A DNA stretch of 9,760 nt from DAIDJM01 sp964250215 (GTDB lineage: Bacteria > Pseudomonadota > Alphaproteobacteria > Acetobacterales > Acetobacteraceae): the NCBI GenBank assembly GCA_964250215.1, contig CAXUEX010000110.1, forward strand, positions 1 through 9,760. The letters are read 5' to 3'. Every line of letters starts with the position of its first letter. Within the stretch, counting starts at the first letter, position 1. This document shows, in pieces, positions 1 to 7,305 of the stretch. The notes under the pieces were generated by a model that was not told the DNA's origin, did no database searches, and was given only the letters and a program-made list of their open reading frames with translations. The translations under genes were made by a program, and so were the position numbers.

Positions 1-932
1 GCCCCGGCCTGCGCGTCATCCTGGCCGGGCCACGCGGCTTCTGCGCCGGCGTGGGTCGCGCGATCCGCGTGGTGGAGGAGGCGCTGCGCCGCTACGGCGC
101 GCCCGTGTACGTGCGGCACGAAATCGTGCACAACCGCACCGTGGTGGAAACGCTGGAACGCCAGGGTGCGATCTTCGTGGAAGAGCTCGACGAGGTGCCG
201 GAAGCCGGCCACGTGGTGTTCTCGGCGCACGGCGTGCCGAAATCGGTGCCGGAGGAGGCGCAACGGCGCCACCTGCTATACCTGGATGCCACCTGCCCGC
301 TGGTCAGCAAGGTGCATCGCGAGGCCGAGCGGCATTTCGCCGAGGGCCGGCACATCCTGATGATCGGCCATGCGGGGCACCCGGAGGTGGTGGGCACCAT
401 GGGCCAGTTGCCGCCCGGCGCCGTGACGCTGGTGCAAAACGCCGGCGAGGCGGAACTGGTGCAGCCGCCGCCCGGCAAGCTCGCCTTCATCACCCAGACC
501 ACACTTTCCGTGGACGACACGGCCGACATCATCGACGTGCTGCGCGGCCGCTTCCCGCATATCGAGGGACCGCGGCGCGAGGACATCTGCTACGCCACCA
601 CCAATCGGCAGGCGGCCGTGAAAGCCATCGCGCAGGGCACCGACCTGCTGATCGTGATCGGCAGCCCGAATTCCTCCAACAGCCAGCGGCTGCGCGAAGT
701 GGCCGAGCGGGCGGGCGCGACGCGGGCCGTGCTGGTGCCGAAAGTCGCCGATCTGGACTGGTCGCTGCTGGATGGCGCGCGGAACGTCGGCATCACCGCC
801 GGCGCCTCCGCACCCGAAAGCCTGGTGCAGGAAGTGCTGGAAGCCATGGCCGAGCGCTTCACGCTGAGCGTGGAGGAACGGCAGGTGACGACCGAGGACG
901 TGATCTTCAAATTGCCGCACCCCCTTGGCTGA
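1..932 (+). CDS. ispH: 4-hydroxy-3-methylbut-2-enyl diphosphate reductase (IspH/LytB), 5' end cut by window
   Basis: IspH is the cytosolic [4Fe-4S] enzyme that reductively removes the hydroxyl of HMBPP to give IPP and DMAPP, the last step of the MEP pathway. The frame is open from base 3, so the start codon lies left of the window; probably only a short N-terminal piece is missing, because the first cluster cysteine (GFCAGV, codon 42-44) is already present. The other cluster cysteines are at 294-296 (ATCPLV) and 588-590 (DICYATTNRQ). Substrate-pocket residues are also visible: the His of EIVHN (129-131), the His of SAHGV (228-230), HAGHPEVVGT with its His and Glu (378-386), TQTT, the SSN of GSPNSSNS, and AGASAPE near the C-terminus. 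Everything expected of an active IspH is there. It is the first visible gene of an apparent operon with thrC, whose start lies inside its 3' end. Confidence 0.97.
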   Translation, partial: PGLRVILAGPRGFCAGVGRAIRVVEEALRRYGAPVYVRHEIVHNRTVVETLERQGAIFVEELDEVPEAGHVVFSAHGVPKSVPEEAQRRHLLYLDATCPLVSKVHREAERHFAEGRHILMIGHAGHPEVVGTMGQLPPGAVTLVQNAGEAELVQPPPGKLAFITQTTLSVDDTADIIDVLRGRFPHIEGPRREDICYATTNRQAAVKAIAQGTDLLIVIGSPNSSNSQRLREVAERAGATRAVLVPKVADLDWSLLDGARNVGITAGASAPESLVQEVLEAMAERFTLSVEERQVTTEDVIFKLPHPLG

Positions 933-2304
933 ACCGCCGCCCAATTACGTCTCCACGCGCGGCGCGAACGGCGGCGATTTCGCCTCCGTGCTGCTGGCCG
1001 GGCTGGCGCCGGATGGCGGCCTGTTCGTGCCCGCGTTCTGGCCGGCGCTGCCGGCGCGGCTGGATCTGCGTTATGCGGAACTTGCCGCCGGCATCCTGGA
1101 ACTTTTTGCACCCGGCATGAACCTGCCGCGGATCTGCGGCGATGCCTATGCCGGGTTCGACCATCCGGCCACAATACCATTGGTGCAGCTCGACCACGAT
1201 CTGTTCGTGCTCGAACTGTTCCACGGTCCCACCCTGGCCTTCAAGGATCTGGCGCTACAAGTGGTGGGCCGGATGTTCGACCAGGTGCTGGCAGCCCGCG
1301 ATGCGCGCATCACCATCGTCGGCGCCACCAGCGGCGATACCGGTTCGGCCGCCATCGAGGCCTGCCGCGACCGGGCGCGGGTGGGGATTGCGATCCTGCA
1401 TCCCGAAGGCCGCACGAGCGACGTGCAGCGCCGGCAAATGACCACCGTGCGCGCGGCGAATGTGCGCAATCTGGCGGTGGCCGGCGATTTCGACGATTGC
1501 CAGGCGCTGGTGAAGGCGATGTTCGCCGATGCGCCGTTCCGCGACGATGTGCGGCTTTCGGCCGTGAACTCCATCAACTGGGCGCGCATTGCGGCGCAGA
1601 TCCCCTATTATGTGGCGGCCTGGGTAGCCCTCGGCCGGCGCGAACTCGGCTTTGCGGTGCCCACCGGCAATTTCGGCAACGTGCTGGCGGCCTGGGCGGC
1701 GCGGCGCATGGGCGCGGGCGTAGCGCGGCTGATCGTCGGCAGCAACCGCAACGATAGTCTCGCGCGCTTCCTGGCCGCGAACGACATGTCGCGCGTTCCC
1801 GTGGCGCCCAGCCTGTCGCCGAGCATGGATATCGGCGTCAGCTCGAATTTCGAGCGCCTGCTGTTCGAGCTGCTGCAACGCGATCCCGCGGCGACATCTG
1901 CCGTGATGACGGATTTCGCGCGCACCGGGCGCATGGCTGTGCCCGATGCGGCGTGGCGCGAGGCGCGCGAATTGTTTCGCGGCCACGCGCTGAGCGATGC
2001 CGAAACGCTGGCCGAAATGCGGCGCGTGTGGCAGGAATGCGGCTATATGGCCGATCCGCACACCGCCGTGGCGATCGCCGCCGCGCGCCGGCACCGGGAA
2101 GCCGGCCTGCCGATCGTGGTGGCAGCCACCGCGCACCCCGCCAAATTTCCCGATGCGGTGCAGCAAGCGACGGGCGTGCGCCCTGCCCTGCCCGCGCGGC
2201 TGGCCGACCTGCATCAACGGCCCGAGATTTTCACCCGCGTGGCCAACGACCTGCGAAGCGTGCAGGCGGCCGTGCGCGATCTTGCCATGAGGAACGCCGC
2301 ATGA
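925..2304 (+). CDS. thrC: Threonine synthase
   Basis: ThrC is the PLP-dependent enzyme that converts O-phosphohomoserine to L-threonine. The 459-residue product starts with the family's N-terminal block (NYVSTRG, then APDGGLFVP). The PLP Schiff-base lysine is expected at K107 in HGPTLAFKDLA. The loops ATSGDTGSAA and VPTGNFGNVLAAW, which contact the cofactor phosphate and substrate, are intact, and the C-terminal part (DPHTAVA, TAHPAKFPDAV) is normal. Length suits the longer E. coli/fungal-type class. The start is TTG at 925: the frame has a stop at 901-903, no ATG or GTG lies between, and the conserved NYVSTRG begins six codons later, so the N-terminus cannot be much shorter. The start overlaps the ispH stop by 8 bp, without a convincing Shine-Dalgarno, so expression probably depends on coupling to ispH translation. 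The downstream peptidase gene overlaps it by 4 bp. Confidence 0.97.
   Translation: MAEPPPNYVSTRGANGGDFASVLLAGLAPDGGLFVPAFWPALPARLDLRYAELAAGILELFAPGMNLPRICGDAYAGFDHPATIPLVQLDHDLFVLELFHGPTLAFKDLALQVVGRMFDQVLAARDARITIVGATSGDTGSAAIEACRDRARVGIAILHPEGRTSDVQRRQMTTVRAANVRNLAVAGDFDDCQALVKAMFADAPFRDDVRLSAVNSINWARIAAQIPYYVAAWVALGRRELGFAVPTGNFGNVLAAWAARRMGAGVARLIVGSNRNDSLARFLAANDMSRVPVAPSLSPSMDIGVSSNFERLLFELLQRDPAATSAVMTDFARTGRMAVPDAAWREARELFRGHALSDAETLAEMRRVWQECGYMADPHTAVAIAAARRHREAGLPIVVAATAHPAKFPDAVQQATGVRPALPARLADLHQRPEIFTRVANDLRSVQAAVRDLAMRNAA
2289..2293 (+). promoter_or_regulatory. Shine-Dalgarno for the M16 peptidase gene, inside the thrC 3' end
   Basis: GAGGA lies 7 bases upstream of the ATG at 2301 and within the last codons of thrC. 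It fixes the start of the M16 peptidase at 2301, although the frame is open for about 350 bp further upstream. Confidence 0.7.
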
Positions 2305-3566
2305 CCGAAGCCATCGAAGTGACCACCCTGCCCTCCGGGCTGACGATCGTGACCGAAACCATGCCGCGTGTGGAGACCGTTTCGCTCGGCGCTTACGTGG
2401 CGAGCGGCACCCGCCACGAGGAGGCGGCGCAGAACGGCGTGAGCCACTTCCTGGAACACATGGCGTTCAAGGGCACGGCAAGGCGCAGCGCGGCCGAAAT
2501 CGCCGAGGCGGTGGAAAACGTCGGCGGCCATATCAACGCCTATACCGCGCGCGAACAGACCGCTTACTATGTGAAGATGCTGAAGGAGGATCTGGCGCTC
2601 GGCGCCGATATCCTGGGCGACATCCTCACCCATAGCAGTTTCGCGCCCGACGAGATCGAGCGCGAGCGCGGCGTGATCCTGCAGGAGATCGGTCAGGCGA
2701 ACGATACCCCGGACGACATCATCTTCGACCATTTCCAGGAAGCCGCCTATCCGGATCAGCCGATGGGCCGGCCGGTGCTGGGCACCGACGACATCGTGAG
2801 CCAGCTTTCGCGCGAAACCGTCGCCGGCTACATGCACCGGCACTACGCCGCGCGGAATGTGGTGGTGGCCGCCACCGGCGCGCTACGGCACGCGGATGTG
2901 GTGGCGCTGGTGGCGGAACATTTCGCCGATCTGCCGGCCGAGATGCCGGCCGCGCCGGCACCGGGCCGTTATGCCGGCGGTGAGTTCCGCGAGGGCCGCG
3001 ATCTGGACCAGGTGCATATCGTGCTGGGCTTCGATGGCATGGGCTACACCGACCCGGATTACTATCCCGGGCTGCTGCTCTCCACGCTGCTGGGCGGCGG
3101 CATGTCTTCCCGGCTGTTCCAGGAGATCCGGGAAAAACGCGGGCTGGTGTATTCGATCTACAGTTTCGCGGCACCCTATGTGGATGGCGGCTTGTTCGGC
3201 ATCTATGCCGGCACCGGCGAAGACGAAGCGGCGGAACTGGTGCCGGTGGTGCTGGAAGAGCTGGGCCGCGTGCAGCACGATGTTACGGAAACCGAACTGC
3301 GCCGCGCCCGCACGCAGGTGAAGGCCGGCCTGCTGATGAGTCTGGAAAGCACCGGCCAGCGCTGCGAGCAATTGGCGCGGCAATGGCAGGTGTTCGGCCG
3401 CGTGGTGCCCACCGCGGAGACGCTGGCCAGGATCGACGCCGTGCAGCTCTCCGATCTGCGCCGCACCGCCGCGCGGCTGTTCCGCGGGCGGCCAACGCTC
3501 GCGGCACTGGGCCCGGCGGACCGGGTGCCTGGGCTGCCCCAGATCGCGGAGCGGCTGGCGGCCTGA
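2301..3566 (+). CDS. M16 family zinc metallopeptidase (mitochondrial processing peptidase-like)
   Basis: This is a 421-residue protein of the pitrilysin/M16B group, related to the beta subunit of mitochondrial processing peptidase. The inverted zinc motif HFLEH is at residues 49-53, with the third ligand Glu at 129 (ERERGVILQEI), the 80-residue spacing from the first His that is typical of the family. NVGGHINAYTAREQTAYY follows the active site. The C-terminal half has the conserved LLGGGMSSRLFQEIREKRGLVYSIYSF segment that shapes the substrate cavity. It carries one complete M16 N plus C domain pair, so it likely works as a dimer. I see no signal peptide, so it is probably cytoplasmic. Its natural substrate is unknown; such genes commonly follow thrC in alphaproteobacteria (recalled, not checked). 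ATG 2301 overlaps the thrC stop (ATGA) and has a good Shine-Dalgarno. It ends 9 bp from the stop of the convergent glycosyltransferase gene. Confidence 0.95.
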   Translation: MTEAIEVTTLPSGLTIVTETMPRVETVSLGAYVASGTRHEEAAQNGVSHFLEHMAFKGTARRSAAEIAEAVENVGGHINAYTAREQTAYYVKMLKEDLALGADILGDILTHSSFAPDEIERERGVILQEIGQANDTPDDIIFDHFQEAAYPDQPMGRPVLGTDDIVSQLSRETVAGYMHRHYAARNVVVAATGALRHADVVALVAEHFADLPAEMPAAPAPGRYAGGEFREGRDLDQVHIVLGFDGMGYTDPDYYPGLLLSTLLGGGMSSRLFQEIREKRGLVYSIYSFAAPYVDGGLFGIYAGTGEDEAAELVPVVLEELGRVQHDVTETELRRARTQVKAGLLMSLESTGQRCEQLARQWQVFGRVVPTAETLARIDAVQLSDLRRTAARLFRGRPTLAALGPADRVPGLPQIAERLAA

Positions 3567-3581
3567 GCATTAAACTCAGGC
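3561..3581. terminator. Perfect hairpin spanning both convergent stop codons
   Basis: GCCTGAG (3561-3567) and CTCAGGC (3575-3581) form a perfect 7-bp stem around a 7-base AT-rich loop. The left arm contains the TGA of the M16 peptidase, the right arm the TGA of the GT8 gene on the other strand. The position suits a bidirectional transcription terminator. Neither strand has a U-run after the stem, so it is not a canonical intrinsic terminator, and function is inferred from position and symmetry. Confidence 0.45.
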
Positions 3582-6080
3582 GGCTGCGAAGACCATCTGC
3601 GATCCTTGGTCGTGGGCCGCCGGAATGGGCGTGCTGGCTGGGCGTAAATCGCCGCCGTTCGCGGCCTGAACCACATCCAAGAAGGCATCCGCCGGCAGCA
3701 GCAGCCGGGTGAGCCGCAGAAATTCCAGCCATTCCGCCCGATATTCGCGGGAAAACGTTACGTCCCACGGTTTTGGCTTATCGAGAAAGTGGATGAACAC
3801 AGCGGCTGAATGATCGCCGTTATCGGGCCGGTGCGGTCGCAAAAAGTGGTTGAACAGCGGCTCGAGAAACCGGACCTCGCCGCGGAACGCAATATTCAGG
3901 GCGCATTGGTCGTGATAGATCAGGCGGTCCTGATGGTGCTCCGCCAGGTCGATCGCCTGCTCGAGCCGGGTCGCAATGTCGCGATGGGCGAAGTTGAAGG
4001 CGAGCACGCCGGAGTTGAAATAGCATCCCGGCGCGATTCCGTGTTGCAGGGCTGCATCGGTGACTTCCGGGACGGTCTCCTCGGGCCGCGCCATGAGCGC
4101 GGCGCCATCGAAATCCAGCCGCAGGAACGGCTCGATCGAACGCAGGCAGATGATGTCGCTATCGACGTAGAAAGCTCGCTGGAAAATCCCGCTCTCCAGC
4201 AGATGCCTGGCGGCGTAGATTCTCAAATACGCGGCGCGGGACAGCGTGCTGCCGCCGGTGAATATGCCATAACCCTCCATATGTATCGTATCCGAAACAA
4301 GAAACTCGTCTTCGCGTATGGTCTGCAGCTTCACGCCGATCTTGCTGGCGAAACCGATCAGCAGGTCGCCCCAGCTCACGGGAACTGAGCGGTCGAGGAA
4401 CACCGCCCAGTCCATATCGTCCTGCCGCTCCGGGTTGTGCACCGCGTAGGAGGCAAGGAAGGTCAGGACCGAGAGGAAGTAGTTGCGATCTGTGCACAGG
4501 AAGCCGATCTGGGCCCCCGTGCCGGCTGCCGGCGCTGGCGGCGACGCCGGTTTCAGCAGCAGCGCGTTGGCCGGGCTTAGCGCCACGCGCTGCCGTGCCA
4601 GCCCATCGTGCCTGGCCTCGCCCTCCAGCGTAGCCGCGCCCGACTGTAGGCAGAGATCGTCGGCGATCACGCCCCGCAACGACCGCAGCGCCGCGGGCGC
4701 CAAGCTGCCCAGGGCATCGATATGCGCCAGCGCCGCGTTGTGCAGGCCGCGCCGCCGACAGATCTGCAGCAAGAGGTATTCGCCCTGCGGGAACGCGTAC
4801 TGGCTGTCGATGAATTGCAGCAGCAACGTTGCCGCCGCATCCCAGTCGCGGATTTCCGAAAGAAAGCGCAGCACCACACACGTTTCCGACTGGCTCAGCA
4901 GCTGCCCGGCGTATTTCCGTTCGTAGAGTGCTGCCGCCTTCTCCATCTCACCGACGATGCAGTAGAGCTCGAATACCCGCAAAACCACTTCGGAATGATC
5001 GAACAGGGCTTCCGGCCGTAGCCGTTCCACCAGCGTCAGCGCGGCGTCCCACTGCCGGCGGCGGTTGTAGAAATGGAACAGTGCCAGCACCGTAGGCAGT
5101 GTGAAGGGCCAGTCCTGCTCCAGGTGCCGCACGATCATCGTCGAGACTTCAAGGTCTGCGGCGGTAATCTGGTCGCCCGGCTTTGCCAGCGTGAACACCG
5201 CCTCCACGAGCAGCCAGTTCGGCATCGCCCGGAAGCCGCCCGCCGCGCTCAAATGCCGTGGAACGTCGGCGTGCTTGCCGCCATACACCGCCAGCCGGAA
5301 CCGCAGCGCGTTCAGCTCCGCCGCGTGCGAAACGGCCTCGGCCGCCTTCTCGGCGGCATCGAGCAGCTTACCCGCCTCCGCCAGGCGCCCGAGCTCGAGC
5401 AGGCGATGCGCCGCCGTCATGCGCGCCGGCAAGTTCTCCGGCAGCGCCTCCACCGCCCGCAACACCGTCTGCGCCGCAGGCTCCAAATCGCCGAGGGCGC
5501 GGTGCGCCCGCGCCAGACAGAACAAGCCCCACGCATCGAGCGGCTGCTGCCCCGCCTCGATCTGTTCGAACATGGCAAGCGCGCTCGCCGCGCGGCCCGC
5601 GTCCAGTTCGGCCTCGGCCACGCGCAGATGAGTAAGATAGTCGGCAAATCCCGTCCGATAGATCTCCAAATACAGCGGCAGCGCCGCCGCGCGATCCTGC
5701 GCGAAGCACCCATGCGCGATATCGAGGAGCGTTTTCTCGTGGGTGCGGTTGAGCAGCAGCGATGCCGGATCTGCCGCCCGCGCGCGGAGAAAACGCACCG
5801 CCTCGCCGGCGCCTTTCGGAGTGGCCTCCAACTCGTCATGCAGCCGGGCCATTTCGTAGTGCGCCCAGGCAAACGGCCGGTCGCTCTCCACGGCGCGCTG
5901 CAACCAGCGATGCGCCGACTCACGTTCATTCAGATACAGGAAATTTCGGCCGAGGCAGAAACAGTAGAACGAGGTTTCACCCAGCCGTTGAATCATCTCG
6001 AATGCGTAGGCCACGCCTTCGATGTATTTTGCCGTCCTGAACAACACGTCCAGACGCACCGATGGAAGCTCGTCCGACAT
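3576..6080 (-). CDS. Large glycosyltransferase: N-terminal TPR-like repeats plus C-terminal GT8 domain
   Basis: The product has about 834 residues. Residues 1 to roughly 500 are Ala/Leu-rich helical repeats with TPR character (for example AWAHYEMARLHDEL, WGLFCLARAHRALGDLEPAAQTVLRAVEALPE, RLLELGRLAEAGKLLDAA), a likely protein-binding scaffold. From about residue 524 a GT8 domain begins (QIGFLCTDRNYF). It shows the metal/nucleotide-sugar DxD motif as DSD at 640-642 (FYVDSDIICLRSI), FNSGVLAFN at about 688, HDQCALNIAF at about 723 and HFLDKPKPW at 764-772, all hallmarks of retaining GT8 enzymes of the LPS galactosyl/glucosyltransferase type. No signal peptide or membrane helix is evident, so it is probably cytosolic, with donor sugar and acceptor unknown. 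I prefer ATG 6080; a TTG at 6122 would add 14 residues, and neither has a clear Shine-Dalgarno. It is divergent from a sulfotransferase gene, which points to surface glycan or glycoprotein modification. Confidence 0.9.
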   Translation of the reverse strand: MSDELPSVRLDVLFRTAKYIEGVAYAFEMIQRLGETSFYCFCLGRNFLYLNERESAHRWLQRAVESDRPFAWAHYEMARLHDELEATPKGAGEAVRFLRARAADPASLLLNRTHEKTLLDIAHGCFAQDRAAALPLYLEIYRTGFADYLTHLRVAEAELDAGRAASALAMFEQIEAGQQPLDAWGLFCLARAHRALGDLEPAAQTVLRAVEALPENLPARMTAAHRLLELGRLAEAGKLLDAAEKAAEAVSHAAELNALRFRLAVYGGKHADVPRHLSAAGGFRAMPNWLLVEAVFTLAKPGDQITAADLEVSTMIVRHLEQDWPFTLPTVLALFHFYNRRRQWDAALTLVERLRPEALFDHSEVVLRVFELYCIVGEMEKAAALYERKYAGQLLSQSETCVVLRFLSEIRDWDAAATLLLQFIDSQYAFPQGEYLLLQICRRRGLHNAALAHIDALGSLAPAALRSLRGVIADDLCLQSGAATLEGEARHDGLARQRVALSPANALLLKPASPPAPAAGTGAQIGFLCTDRNYFLSVLTFLASYAVHNPERQDDMDWAVFLDRSVPVSWGDLLIGFASKIGVKLQTIREDEFLVSDTIHMEGYGIFTGGSTLSRAAYLRIYAARHLLESGIFQRAFYVDSDIICLRSIEPFLRLDFDGAALMARPEETVPEVTDAALQHGIAPGCYFNSGVLAFNFAHRDIATRLEQAIDLAEHHQDRLIYHDQCALNIAFRGEVRFLEPLFNHFLRPHRPDNGDHSAAVFIHFLDKPKPWDVTFSREYRAEWLEFLRLTRLLLPADAFLDVVQAANGGDLRPASTPIPAAHDQGSQMVFAAA

Positions 6081-6407
6081 CGCCCGCAGCCGACCACCCC
6101 GCAATAATCGATGTATCCACAATACGTCGAGGCTGAACTACACTCAAGTTAATTGCAGACTCGCGCAATAGTTGTTCTCCCTCGCGTTTCACAACTAGAA
6201 TACTTTTTGGTTAACAGCTTGCCCGTTCTTGCAACCTGCCTTGCAGCGCCGCCGGCCGCGGTGCGCATGCATTAGCGTATTGCTTCGGCGATCCGGTATC
6301 TGTATGGACAGCAACCTGAAATGGAACAGGCATCCCCCCAGCCCGCGCGCCCACAGGAACCACGGCCCCAGCGACCACTCCTCGCCCGGAGGTTGCCGGC
6401 CCGGCCA
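6081..6407. other. Divergent intergenic region between GT8 and sulfotransferase genes
   Basis: About 330 bp separate the two divergent starts and must hold both promoters. The part from about 6120 to 6240 is clearly less GC-rich than the coding DNA around it. It contains the dyad at 6169-6197. I found no convincing -35/-10 pair on either strand, only weak partial matches. The stretch 6321-6407 is open in the sulfotransferase frame and would encode a Pro/Arg/Gln-rich leader if the ATG at 6321 is used. No RNA gene or transposon end was recognised. Confidence 0.6.
6169..6197. promoter_or_regulatory. 7-bp inverted repeat, possible operator
   Basis: TAGTTGT (6169-6175) and ACAACTA (6191-6197) are perfect inverted copies separated by 15 bases, so the half-site centres are 22 bp apart, about two helical turns. 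The position between divergent genes suits a dimeric regulator acting on both. A 7-bp dyad can arise by chance, and no regulator gene lies nearby. Confidence 0.3.
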
Positions 6408-7193
6408 ATGTCGGCAGCCCGACAGATCACCATGCCAGCAAACATCGTCCCCTTGTTCGTATTCCTGCATATCCCCAAAACCGCCGGCACCACGATGCGC
6501 GGCGTGTTCAAGGACATGTTCGGGGCGCACTACCACCTCTACGACCCCGAAGCGGATCGCAAGCCAGGCCCCGACGGCAAGTTCGCCTTCGAGCATCCTG
6601 GCTTTTTCGACCGTATGCTGCTTATGGCCGGACATTTTTCGCGCTTCTCGCCCGTGGTGCGTGCCGTGTCCGGACGCCGTATCGTGTTCGTCTCGGTGGT
6701 GCGCGATCCGGTCAGGCGCGTCGTTTCGTACTACGACTATCTGCGCCGTAATCCTACCCATCCGCTGTGCCAGGAGGTGAAGGACCGCACGCTGTTCCAG
6801 GCGTTTGCCGCGCCCGGCCAGTTTCGCCGCGTGTGCGAGAACGAGCAGTTGCGCATCCTTTTCGGCACCGGGCCGAACTCCGATCCCGAAACCATGTTAG
6901 CGAAATTTAACTATATTGTCGCGTCTTCGGAACATCTGGCGCAGTTGACCGCGGCCGTATCCGGCCTGAGCGGCATGCCGGGCGTGAAGAAAATCCCGCA
7001 CTACAACACCATCGTCGAACACGGCGGCGCCGAAATCGTGCTCGCGAAGGACCAGCCGGACTTTGCCGCCGCGGTGGAGGCCATCCGCACCGCGAATGCG
7101 GCGGAAGAGGCGTTCTATCAGCGGGTGCAGCGCGATATGGTCCTCAACCTGCCGGACTGGCTGCCTCACCTTCCGGCCACCACGCTGGATTAG
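6408..7193 (+). CDS. PAPS-dependent sulfotransferase (Sulfotransfer_2-like)
   Basis: This protein of about 261 residues should transfer sulfate from PAPS to a hydroxyl of a glycan or similar acceptor. Near the N-terminus FVFLHIPKTAGTTM (about 17-30) is the 5'-phosphosulfate loop, the signature of the carbohydrate sulfotransferase family that includes heparan 2-O-sulfotransferases. SVVRDPVRRVVSYYDYL (about 96-112) is the 3'-phosphate site, with the expected Arg and Ser. The middle and C-terminal parts (ENEQLRILFG, FNYIVASSEHL, AEEAFYQRV) match the usual layout of these enzymes. No transmembrane segment is seen, so it is likely cytosolic. The start is uncertain: ATG 6321 adds a low-complexity Pro/Arg-rich leader, ATG 6408 has GGAGG at 6388-6392 but 15 bases away, and ATG 6432 sits just before the conserved core. 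I chose 6408 as a compromise. The divergent GT8 gene is the natural candidate for making its acceptor. Confidence 0.88.
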   Translation: MSAARQITMPANIVPLFVFLHIPKTAGTTMRGVFKDMFGAHYHLYDPEADRKPGPDGKFAFEHPGFFDRMLLMAGHFSRFSPVVRAVSGRRIVFVSVVRDPVRRVVSYYDYLRRNPTHPLCQEVKDRTLFQAFAAPGQFRRVCENEQLRILFGTGPNSDPETMLAKFNYIVASSEHLAQLTAAVSGLSGMPGVKKIPHYNTIVEHGGAEIVLAKDQPDFAAAVEAIRTANAAEEAFYQRVQRDMVLNLPDWLPHLPATTLD

Positions 7194-7248
7194 GCGGCCG
7201 CCACCTGGTGGAATGGGCGGGCTCCCTTTCCCCCCTTCATCCCGCTGC

Positions 7249-7292
7249 AGAGCATTATGCGATCAGGTTGGAACCGGATCACGTAATGCGCT
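7249..7292. repeat. Imperfect palindromic element, REP/BIME-like
   Basis: In the 112-bp gap after the sulfotransferase gene, about 44 bases fold back on themselves. The outer arms are AGAGCATTATG and CGTAATGCGCT, then GATC (7261-7264) pairs with GATC (7277-7280), and GGTT pairs with AACC around the centre, broken by three single mismatches and one G-U. The size, near-complete symmetry, imperfect pairing and intergenic location are those of dispersed palindromic repeats of alphaproteobacterial genomes. There is no T-run, so an intrinsic terminator is less likely. Only one copy is in the window, so repetitive nature is inferred. Confidence 0.55.
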
Positions 7293-7305
7293 AATCGCGT
7301 CCCGC

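Noticed and set aside
92..2217. Long antisense open frames opposite ispH and thrC
   Set aside because: They are Arg/Ala/Ser/His-rich shadows with no recognisable domain, lying opposite genes whose catalytic motifs are fully intact.
1953..2300. N-terminal extension of the M16 peptidase frame into thrC
   Set aside because: The upstream residues are an Arg/Ala-rich shadow of thrC, and a good Shine-Dalgarno with the ATGA overlap defines the start at 2301.
5073..6107. 344-residue open frame on the + strand opposite the TPR region
   Set aside because: It is rich in Arg, Gln and His with no motif. It arises from high third-position GC of the real gene on the other strand.
6123..6310. Possible sigma-70 promoters, for example TTGTGA with a 17-base spacer on the - strand and TTGCTT with a 17-base spacer to TATGGA on the + strand
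   Set aside because: Only 3 to 4 of 6 bases match in each box, no better than expected by chance in this relatively AT-rich stretch.
6195..6761. 188-residue open frame on the - strand across the sulfotransferase start
   Set aside because: It overlaps the PAPS-binding motifs of the real gene and shows no family resemblance of its own.
7193..7220. Small palindromes after the sulfotransferase stop (GGCGGCCGCC, CCACCTGGTGG) as a terminator
   Set aside because: Loops are absent or one base long, and the alternative CCGCC/GGCGG stem is followed by a C-rich rather than a U-rich tract.
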